Shown one piece after another: positions 57,801 through 64,000 of a stretch of 64,000 nt of DNA. Below the pieces are notes generated by a model, which saw nothing but the letters and a program-made list of their open reading frames with translations, had not been told where the DNA came from and made no database searches. How positions within the stretch are numbered: the stretch's first letter is position 1; each line of letters begins with the position of its first letter. Origin of the DNA: Ectopseudomonas alcaliphila (lineage in GTDB: Bacteria > Pseudomonadota > Gammaproteobacteria > Pseudomonadales > Pseudomonadaceae); contig NZ_FNAE01000006.1 in assembly GCF_900101755.1 (NCBI RefSeq), positions 217,380 to 281,379 of the forward strand, written 5' to 3'. Position numbers and translations under genes: made by a program.

Positions 57801-58254
57801 GGGGGCGCTGCACAAGGACAAGAGCTGGAAGTGGCATCGCCTGCTGCGGCCCTATGTGCTGCACGTCATTGCCGCGGCCTGCGGCGTGCCGCTGACCACG
57901 CTGCTGGTCGGCGAGGATCGTAGCCTGGCCTTCGAACCTCTGTCTGCGGAACATGCTGCCGGTGTGCTGGCCACCTGGCTGGAAGCCTGGAATGCCGGTA
58001 TGCAGGCGCCGTTGCCGGTTGCCCTGAAAACCTCGCTGGCCTGGCTGCAAGACAATAACGAGGACAAGGCGCGTAGCGTCTACGAGGGGGGCTACAACCT
58101 CTCCGGTGAAGTCCAGGGCAGTGCCAGCCTGGCCCGGCAGTTCCCCGATTACGCAGCGCTGACCGTCGATGGCCAGTTCCCGGCATGCAGCGAGCGGTTC
58201 TACCAGCCGCTGCTCGACAGTCATCCCCAGGCGCTCGAAGAGGACGCCGCATGA
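54841..58254 (+). CDS. recC: exodeoxyribonuclease V gamma subunit RecC
   Basis: A 1137-residue protein, the usual RecC length. The ATG at 54841 has AGGAG upstream and gives PGLIVIHGNHLEELRALAVQ, followed by VLLVQSNGIAQWLKLALAE. RecC is a helicase-like scaffold that scans for Chi and splits the DNA strands in RecBCD, repairing double-strand breaks and degrading foreign linear DNA. It overlaps recB by ATGA. Confidence 0.95.
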   Translation: MPASPELSPGLIVIHGNHLEELRALAVQWMRRYPLRPLENEVLLVQSNGIAQWLKLALAERDGCGIAAALDVDLPARFLWQAYRNVLGKDAIPQESPLDKAPLTWRLMRLLPGLLAEEAFAPLRRFLADDQDLRKRHQLAERLADLFDQYQVYRADWLADWAAGQDRLRTSRGGERALEGDSRWQPALWRALLADVGEQHLAESRAGVHPRFVARMGELDAPPPGLPRRITVFGISSLPAQVLEALAAMARFSQVMLYVHNPCQHHWGDIVEDKDLLRHEYRRQQRKGRPGAQIGLFEQEDMHQHGQPLLAAWGKQGRDYINLLDQYDEPQRYREQFERIDLFSPASESSLLGQLQNDILDLRPLAETRTTWPPVDPARDRSLRFHIAHSAQREVEILHDQLLASFSEDATLRPRDVIVMVPDVNAYAPHIQAVFGQFASDDPRFIPFTLADQGLRGKEPMVIALEHLLRLPDSRFSVSEILDLLDVAALRQRFAIAEDQLPTLRRWLEGAGVRWGLDATQRQALGLGENLEQNSWRFGLRRMLLGYAVGTGDAFAGIEPYDEIGGLDAALIGPVTRLLETLDQHLQQLREPATPVQWGERLCGLLDDFFLAQNDREEVLTTQLFDALDAWLALCEAATLDEALTLPVVREAWLGGLDQGRLSQRFLAGAVNFCTLMPMRAIPFRQVCLLGMNDGDYPRSQAPLDFDLMAGDYRPGDRSRREDDRYLLLEALLAARDRLYISWVGRSIRDNSERPPSVLVGQLRDHLSSAWTLAGGDDLLHGLTTEHPLQPFSRRYFDGEAQLFSYSHEWAALHGRVSTGEAAAPLPAWEDGQQLSPELLQSFLRDPVKCFFTRRLKVFLDEEEQVQLDSEPFALDGLQRYQLQETLLKAAVAGDGDSDAALRLAADRLQRSGVLPLAGFGEQYRNALLEPLPAQLRRYQGLCLCWPTVLESPQRLAFAAAGVELDGWLAGLRQKADGSLARLELLPGALHKDKSWKWHRLLRPYVLHVIAAACGVPLTTLLVGEDRSLAFEPLSAEHAAGVLATWLEAWNAGMQAPLPVALKTSLAWLQDNNEDKARSVYEGGYNLSGEVQGSASLARQFPDYAALTVDGQFPACSERFYQPLLDSHPQALEEDAA

Positions 58255-61200
58255 ATCGACAGCGCCCACTGGCCCTGACTTTTCCCCTGCACGGCAGCCG
58301 CCTGATCGAGGCCAGCGCCGGTACGGGCAAGACCTTCACCATTTCCGCGCTCTACCTGCGGCTGATCCTCGGCCATGGGGGCGACGCGGCGTTTCGCCAG
58401 GCCCTGCTGCCGCCGCAGATTCTGGTGGTGACCTTCACCGATGCCGCCACGCGCGAATTGCGTGATCGAATCCGTGCGCGCCTGGTTCAAGCCGCGACCG
58501 TATTCCGTGGCGACGCCCAGGGCGACGACCTGCTGCGCGAGTTGCGCGGTGATTTCGCGCAGACGCAGTGGGACGAGTGCGCCCGTCGTCTGGAGCTGGC
58601 GGCGCAATGGATGGACGAGGCCGCCGTGTCCACCATCCACGGCTGGTGTCAGCGCATGCTGCGTGAACATGCCTTCGACAGTGGCAGCCTGTTCAGCCAG
58701 ACCCTGGAGACCGATCACAGCGAGCTGCTCGCCGAAGTCGTGCGCGACTACTGGCGACAGCACTGCTACCCGCTGCAGGGCGCGGCGCTGCAATGGGTGG
58801 CAAGTGTCTGGGGAGCCCCTGTCGGCCTTGGCGCCAGGCTGCGTCCCCTGCTGGGCGAGGACAGTGAAGGCGCGACGCAGACGCTGGGCGAGTTGCTGGG
58901 CAGCGCGTTGCAGCGGCGCGAACAGGCGCTTGCCGAGCTCAAGTCACCCTGGCCGGCCTGGGCCGATGAGCTGCAGCTGCTGCTGGATGCGGCTGTGGCG
59001 GCCAAACAGGTAGACGGCAAGAAGATTCAGGCGCGCTTCTATAACCCATGGCTGGAGAAACTGCGTGATTGGGCTGGTAGCGAAGAACCGCGCCTCGATC
59101 TGGGCACGGGTTTTACCCGCCTGACTCCCGACGGTCTGGCCGAAGCCTGGAAGGGCGAGGCGCCCAGTCATCCGGCGTTGGAGGCCATGGCATTGCTCAA
59201 GGCGCAGCTCGACGCCTTGCCCGACCCCGGCGAGGCCGCCTTGCGCCATGCTGCGGCCTGGGTGCGCCAGCGCTTCGACTGGGAGAAACGCCAGCGTGCG
59301 GAGATGGGCTTCGACGACATGCTCGTGCGCCTGGACGCTGCCCTGCAGGGCAGCAACGGCGCGCGTCTGGCCGAGGTGATTCGTCTGCAGTTCCCGGTGG
59401 CGCTGATCGACGAATTCCAGGACACCGACCCGCTGCAGTACCGCATCTTCGATACGCTCTACGAGGTCGAGGCCAACCGCGACGACTGCGGCCTGTTCAT
59501 GATCGGCGACCCCAAGCAGGCCATCTATTCCTTCCGTGGCGCTGACATTCACACCTATCTGCGTGCGCGCCGTGCAACCAGTGGCCGGCATTACAACCTG
59601 GAGAAGAACTTTCGCTCCAGCCAGGCCATGGTCGATGCCGTCAACGGTGTTTTCCTGCGGGCCGAACAGCGTGACGGCGGCGAGGGGGCGTTCCTGCTGC
59701 GTGACGATCTGCCTTTCATCGAGGTGGGTGCGCAGGGCCGGCGCGAGGTGTGGAGCGTCGATGGCCAGGCGCAGCCAGCCCTGACGGTGTGGCAACTGGC
59801 GAGCGATGAGCCGGTTGCCAAGGGCGCCTATCTGGATGCCATGGCGGCCGGCGCGGCCAGCGAGATCGTGCGCCTGCTGGATCTGGGCCAGCGCGGGCAG
59901 GCCGGTTTTAGCAAAGAGGGCACGCTGACTAGCCTGCGGCCCAGCGACATCGCTGTGCTGGTACGCGACTTCAACGAGGCACAAGCCATTCGCGGTGAGC
60001 TGGCGGCGCGCGGCGTGCGCAGTGTCTACCTCTCCGACAAGGATTCGGTGTTCGCTGCCCAGGAGGCACGCGACCTGTTGCTGTGGCTGCGCGCCTGCGC
60101 CGAACCGGATCAGGATCGCCCGCTGCGTGCGGCGCTGGCCAGCGCGACGCTGGGGCTGGCGTTGAGCGAGCTGGAGCAGCTCAACCTCGATGAGCGCACC
60201 TGGGAGCGCCGGGTCATGCAATTTCGCGACTACCGCCAGCGCTGGCAACGCCAGGGCGTGCTGCCGATGCTGCGTCAGTTGTTGCAGGACTTCGAACTGC
60301 CGCAACGGCTGATGGGGCGTGACGATGGCGAGCGGGTGTTGACCAACCTGCTGCACCTGGCCGAACTGCTGCAACAGGCTGCCGCCGAACTCGACGGTGA
60401 ACTGGCGCTGATTCGTCACCTCGGCGAGCTGCTGGCTGGCGAGGGGCAGGCGGCCGACGAGCAGGTGTTGCGTCTGGAGAGCGACGAGGCGCTGGTGCGT
60501 GTGGTGACCATCCACAAATCCAAGGGGCTGGAGTATCCGCTGGTGTTCCTGCCGTTCATCTGCGCCTTCCGCCCGGTGGATGACAAGAAGCCGCTGCAGA
60601 TTCATGACGGCGAACGCCGCCAGCTGGTGCTCAAGGCCGATGACGACAGTCTGCTGCGCGCCGAGCGCGAACGCCTGGGTGAAGACCTGCGCCTGCTCTA
60701 CGTGGCGCTGACCCGCGCCCGGCATGCCTGCTGGCTGGGTGTGACGGATCTGAAGATCGGCAACGGCAAGAAGTCGCGTCTGCATGAATCGGCGTTGGGC
60801 TACTTGCTCGGGGGCGGCTCGCCTCTGGCGGCCAGCGGCGAGCTTGCCAGCTGGCTCGCGCCGTTCGCCAGCGCACTCGATAGCGCCGTGTCGCCTGTGC
60901 CGCCGGCCAGTGAGCAGCGTTATCGCATGATCGAAGATGGGCAGTTCGAGCCACACTGGCGCACGCCGATACGACGCGCCGCCGAACATTGGTGGATTGC
61001 CTCCTACAGTGCACTGCGCCTGGACGAGGACGCCCCCAGTCAGGTCAGTCGTCACGAAGACGCCGCGCCCGACAGCCCGGCGATGCAGAACGCCATCGAC
61101 GATGAGGATCCGTTGCTGGCCCTGGCGCCGCTGCCGGCATCCGCCCAGGGGCTGCATCGTTTCCCGCGTGGGCCAAACCCCGGCACCTTCCTGCACGGCA

Positions 61201-61880
61201 TTTTGGAAATGGCGGCGCAAGAAGGGTTCGCGACCCTTGCGCAGGACCCACCGAGGCTGCGCGAGGCGTTGGCCAGGCGCTGCCAGCGGCGCGGTCTGGA
61301 AGGCTGGATCGATCCGTTGCAGGACTGGCTGCTGGCGCTGCTGAGCCAGCCGCTCCCACTGGCGGGCGCGGATAGCGTGGTGCTGGCGCAACTGACGCAG
61401 TATCAGCCCGAGCTGGAGTTCTGGTTCGAGGCGCGTGGCGTTGACGTCAGGCTGCTGGATCAGTGGGTGCAGCAGTGCGAGTTGCCGGGCGTCGCCAGGC
61501 AGCCACTGCGTGCCGATACCCTCAACGGCATGTTCAAGGGTTTCATCGATCTGGTATTCGAACATCAGGGGCGTTACTACGTGGCGGATTACAAATCCAA
61601 CTGGCTCGGTAGCGACGACGGTGCCTACACCCGTGAAACGATGGAGTTCGCCATCGCCAGCCACCGCTATGACCTGCAATACGTGCTCTATGTGCTGGCG
61701 CTGCATCGACAGCTGCGTCTGCGTCTGCCGGATTACGATTACGACCAGCATGTGGGCGGCGCGCTCTATCTGTTCCTGCGTGCGCCACAGCAGGGCGCCT
61801 ACCTGGCCCGGCCGCCTCGTGAGTTGATCGAACGCCTGGATGCGCTGTTTATGGGTGAAGCAGCGGAGGGTGTGGCATGA
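58251..61880 (+). CDS. recB: exodeoxyribonuclease V beta subunit RecB
   Basis: A 1209-residue UvrD-type helicase with a C-terminal nuclease. Walker A is EASAGTGKTFTISALYLRLI (residues ~20-39); later motifs include LIDEFQDTDPLQYRIF and VVTIHKSKGLEYPLVFLPF. The nuclease motif is FKGFIDLVFEHQGRYYVADY followed by KSNWLG. It drives 3'-5' unwinding and strand cutting and loads RecA after Chi. It overlaps recC and recD by 4 bases. Confidence 0.96.
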   Translation: MNRQRPLALTFPLHGSRLIEASAGTGKTFTISALYLRLILGHGGDAAFRQALLPPQILVVTFTDAATRELRDRIRARLVQAATVFRGDAQGDDLLRELRGDFAQTQWDECARRLELAAQWMDEAAVSTIHGWCQRMLREHAFDSGSLFSQTLETDHSELLAEVVRDYWRQHCYPLQGAALQWVASVWGAPVGLGARLRPLLGEDSEGATQTLGELLGSALQRREQALAELKSPWPAWADELQLLLDAAVAAKQVDGKKIQARFYNPWLEKLRDWAGSEEPRLDLGTGFTRLTPDGLAEAWKGEAPSHPALEAMALLKAQLDALPDPGEAALRHAAAWVRQRFDWEKRQRAEMGFDDMLVRLDAALQGSNGARLAEVIRLQFPVALIDEFQDTDPLQYRIFDTLYEVEANRDDCGLFMIGDPKQAIYSFRGADIHTYLRARRATSGRHYNLEKNFRSSQAMVDAVNGVFLRAEQRDGGEGAFLLRDDLPFIEVGAQGRREVWSVDGQAQPALTVWQLASDEPVAKGAYLDAMAAGAASEIVRLLDLGQRGQAGFSKEGTLTSLRPSDIAVLVRDFNEAQAIRGELAARGVRSVYLSDKDSVFAAQEARDLLLWLRACAEPDQDRPLRAALASATLGLALSELEQLNLDERTWERRVMQFRDYRQRWQRQGVLPMLRQLLQDFELPQRLMGRDDGERVLTNLLHLAELLQQAAAELDGELALIRHLGELLAGEGQAADEQVLRLESDEALVRVVTIHKSKGLEYPLVFLPFICAFRPVDDKKPLQIHDGERRQLVLKADDDSLLRAERERLGEDLRLLYVALTRARHACWLGVTDLKIGNGKKSRLHESALGYLLGGGSPLAASGELASWLAPFASALDSAVSPVPPASEQRYRMIEDGQFEPHWRTPIRRAAEHWWIASYSALRLDEDAPSQVSRHEDAAPDSPAMQNAIDDEDPLLALAPLPASAQGLHRFPRGPNPGTFLHGILEMAAQEGFATLAQDPPRLREALARRCQRRGLEGWIDPLQDWLLALLSQPLPLAGADSVVLAQLTQYQPELEFWFEARGVDVRLLDQWVQQCELPGVARQPLRADTLNGMFKGFIDLVFEHQGRYYVADYKSNWLGSDDGAYTRETMEFAIASHRYDLQYVLYVLALHRQLRLRLPDYDYDQHVGGALYLFLRAPQQGAYLARPPRELIERLDALFMGEAAEGVA

Positions 61881-63907
61881 GTGCGATGCTTGCGTCGGCG
61901 CTGCATGATCGCGCCGAACTCTTTGCCCTGCTTTCTACCTGGAGCGAACGTGGCTGGCTGCGTGAACTGGATCGGGCGCTGGCGCAGCTGTTCGCCGAAC
62001 TGGACCCGGACGCTTCGCCCTTGCTGCTGCTCGGCGCTGCACTGGCCAGCCACCAACTGGGCCAGGGCCACGTCTGCCTCGATCTGGCGGCCACGCTGGC
62101 CAACCCGGATTTCACCCTGTCTCTGCCGCCGGAAGGCGAGGATGCGCAAGAAGCGATGATCCTGCCGTCTCAGGTGCTGGCCGGGCTCAGCCTGGAGTCC
62201 TGGCTGGCGGCCTGTGCCGGCAGCTCGCTGCTGGAATCCGAAGGGGCGCCGCTGGTGCTCAGCGGCGCCTGCCTTTATATGCGCCGTTACTGGAACTATG
62301 AGCGCCAGGTGGCTGGCGACATCGCTCGGCGCCTGCAGGCGAGTGCTGCGGCGCCTAGCGATCTGGCCGTGCGCCTGGCCTCACTGTTTCCCGAACCGCT
62401 GGTGGTGGACGGCCAGCGCCTCACTGACTGGCAGAAGCTGGCCTGTGCCATGGCGGCGCAAGGGCGCTTCACCCTGATCACCGGTGGGCCGGGAACCGGC
62501 AAGACGACTACAGTGGTACGTCTGCTGGCGCTGTTACAGGAGGCTGCCATGGCCTCTGGCGAGCCGCTGCGCCTGAGCCTGGCAGCGCCTACCGGCAAGG
62601 CAGCCGCGCGGCTGACCGAATCCATCGGCGCTCAGGTGCAGTCGTTGGCGCTGGACGAGCGGGTGCGGGAGCAGGTTCCAACCCTGGTGACGACGCTGCA
62701 CCGCTTGCTGGGCAGTCGTCCCGGCAGCCGCCATTTTCGTCACGATGCCGCCAATCCCTTGCCACTGGACGTGCTGGTGGTCGACGAGGCGTCGATGATC
62801 GACCTCGAGATGATGGCCAGCCTGCTGGATGCCTTGCCGGCGCATGCGCGCCTGATTCTGCTGGGCGACAAGGACCAGCTCGCGTCGGTGGAGGCCGGCG
62901 CGGTGCTGGGGGACCTGTGCCGGGAGGCGGAAAGCGGTGGCTACAGCGAGGCGACGCGTACTTGGCTGGAAAGCCAGACCGGCGAGCGGCTCGAGGACCC
63001 GGCGCTGGTGCCCGGTGACAGGGCGTTGGCGCAACATATCGTCATGCTGCGCCACTCGCGCCGCTTCGGCAGTGGCTCGGGTATCGGGCGTCTGGCGCGT
63101 GCGGTGAATCTGGGCGATGCGCAGTCGGCCCGCGCGACTCTGGCAACCGGTGCGCATGATTTGCACGTGTTGCGTTTGTCAGGTGAGCAGGATCGTGCGC
63201 TGGAGCGACTATTAATAGAGGGGCAGGGCGGCGGCGAGCCTCGTCCGCAAGGGTATGCACATTATCTGCAGGTGATGCAGGCGGAGCGTCCGGCTCCAGA
63301 TGCTGACTCCCAGGCCTGGGATCGTTGGGCCGGTCGCGTCCTGGCAGCGTTCGATCAGTTCCAGTTGCTCTGTGCGGTTCGCAAAGGTACATGGGGCGTG
63401 GAAGCGCTCAACGAACGTATTGCCGAAGCGCTGGTAAAGCGGGGCCTGCTTGAGCAGTCGCATGGCTGGTATGAAGGTCGGCCCGTGTTGGTAACGCGCA
63501 ACGACTACAGTCTGGGGCTAATGAACGGCGATATCGGCATCGCGCTGCGTCTGCCCGAGCCGCCTGAGTTTCCAGGTGCGCCTGTACGCGAGGTGCTGCG
63601 CGTTGTGTTCCCGCGCAATGACGGCAGTGGCGCCTTGCGCCATATCCTGCCCAGTCGTCTGAGCGCGGTGGACACCGTGTTCGCCATGACCGTGCACAAG
63701 TCGCAGGGCTCGGAGTTCGCCCATTGCGCGCTGATCCTGCCCGACAGCCTCAATCCGGTGTTGACCAAGGAGCTGATCTATACCGGCATCACGCGGGCGC
63801 GTTACTGGTTCAGCCTGGTCGAAAGCCGCGCGGGCATCTTCGAGCAGGCTGTGCAGCGGCGCGTGGCGCGACGCAGCGGCCTGCGCGAAGCTCTGGAAAA
63901 GCAATAA
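61877..63907 (+). CDS. recD: exodeoxyribonuclease V alpha subunit RecD
   Basis: A 676-residue SF1B helicase. Walker A is LITGGPGTGKTTTVVRLLAL (near residue 203), Walker B VLVVDEASMIDLEMM, and the C-terminal motif FAMTVHKSQGSEFAHCALIL; TGITRARYWFSLV ends the UvrD-like domain. It moves 5'-3' as the fast motor of RecBCD. It starts in an ATGA overlap with recB and ends the operon 15 bases before a strong promoter-like sequence. Confidence 0.95.
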   Translation: MSAMLASALHDRAELFALLSTWSERGWLRELDRALAQLFAELDPDASPLLLLGAALASHQLGQGHVCLDLAATLANPDFTLSLPPEGEDAQEAMILPSQVLAGLSLESWLAACAGSSLLESEGAPLVLSGACLYMRRYWNYERQVAGDIARRLQASAAAPSDLAVRLASLFPEPLVVDGQRLTDWQKLACAMAAQGRFTLITGGPGTGKTTTVVRLLALLQEAAMASGEPLRLSLAAPTGKAAARLTESIGAQVQSLALDERVREQVPTLVTTLHRLLGSRPGSRHFRHDAANPLPLDVLVVDEASMIDLEMMASLLDALPAHARLILLGDKDQLASVEAGAVLGDLCREAESGGYSEATRTWLESQTGERLEDPALVPGDRALAQHIVMLRHSRRFGSGSGIGRLARAVNLGDAQSARATLATGAHDLHVLRLSGEQDRALERLLIEGQGGGEPRPQGYAHYLQVMQAERPAPDADSQAWDRWAGRVLAAFDQFQLLCAVRKGTWGVEALNERIAEALVKRGLLEQSHGWYEGRPVLVTRNDYSLGLMNGDIGIALRLPEPPEFPGAPVREVLRVVFPRNDGSGALRHILPSRLSAVDTVFAMTVHKSQGSEFAHCALILPDSLNPVLTKELIYTGITRARYWFSLVESRAGIFEQAVQRRVARRSGLREALEKQ

Positions 63908-63922
63908 AATTGAAATATAAGC

Positions 63923-63957
63923 TTGACGCGCATTCTGCTGGCGGTAGAATGCGCGCC
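63923..63957 (+). promoter_or_regulatory. strong sigma70 promoter with GC discriminator, probably for a stable RNA
   Basis: TTGACG at 63923-63928, a 16-base spacer, TAGAAT at 63945-63950, then GCGCGCC. This layout is typical of tRNA and rRNA promoters in Pseudomonas, where a GC-rich discriminator gives growth-rate control. A 9-bp inverted repeat GCGCATTCT/AGAATGCGC spans the spacer and -10 region. The transcribed gene lies beyond the window edge. Confidence 0.65.
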
Positions 63958-64000
63958 ACTTCAGCGATGAAGCGCTTCAAAAACTGCTTGTTAATCAATA

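Noticed and set aside
58944..61751. 935-codon open frame antisense to recB
   Set aside because: It lies entirely opposite a certain gene in high-GC DNA, where the reverse frame in codon register rarely contains stops; its translation is Leu/Gln/His/Arg-rich without domain motifs.
1..64000. CRISPR array or insertion sequence
   Set aside because: No regularly spaced repeats and no transposase or terminal inverted repeats were seen; the five hairpin copies are kilobases apart.

Overview
The window is high-GC chromosomal DNA of a Pseudomonas species. Three things point there: an amidase operon in the order amiE-amiB-amiC-amiR-amiS with P. aeruginosa-type protein lengths, a recC-recB-recD operon, and two copies of the 3' part of a tRNA-Pro(GGG) gene. 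It falls into three blocks.

Block 1 (1-23.8 kb) is the right-hand part of a podovirus-like prophage, read entirely on the + strand. It enters mid-replication (lambda P-like protein, RusA resolvase) and runs through a T7/BPP-1-like late module: portal, scaffold, capsid, tail tubular A and B, two GNAT acetyltransferases, ejection proteins, terminase, and a tail spike with a T7-type N-terminus and an SGNH-like C-terminus. It ends with a holin, SAR-type lysozyme, Rz and embedded Rz1. No prophage gene is visibly broken apart from a tail-spike domain that looks truncated. A 14-base hairpin motif recurs five times at gene-block borders, always in the same orientation and four times at or just after a stop codon.

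Block 2 (23.8-45.3 kb) is a 21.4 kb island bounded by a 48-bp exact direct repeat of the tRNA-Pro 3' end. A tyrosine integrase and an excisionase-like gene lie at its left border. Neither repeat copy has an intact tRNA 5' half, so the functional tRNA should lie left of the window, and prophage and island look like tandem insertions at the same site. The island is a decayed integrative conjugative element: truncated trbF, intact trbG, twice-frameshifted trbI, a DUF2274 gene and the last ~50 codons of a relaxase-like gene. It carries hipBA, a frameshifted higB with higA, and a secondary-metabolism-like cluster (broken 5-aminolevulinate synthase, GNAT, Gfo/Idh/MocA oxidoreductase, asparagine synthetase, MFS exporter, truncated LysR, divergent XRE regulator). 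The last cargo is a complete ami operon with its promoter and leader terminator.

Block 3 (45.3-64 kb) looks like chromosome backbone. A GlxA-type regulator is followed by an electrophile-defence set: NemR-like TetR with a palindromic box, DJ-1/PfpI protein, aldehyde dehydrogenase, old yellow enzyme and MFS transporter. Then come an NADP-binding reductase, an SDR divergent from its own TetR regulator, a LysR remnant and recCBD. The window ends in a strong sigma70 promoter with a GC-rich discriminator, probably for a stable RNA just beyond the edge.

All similarity statements come from reading the translations; no searches were run.
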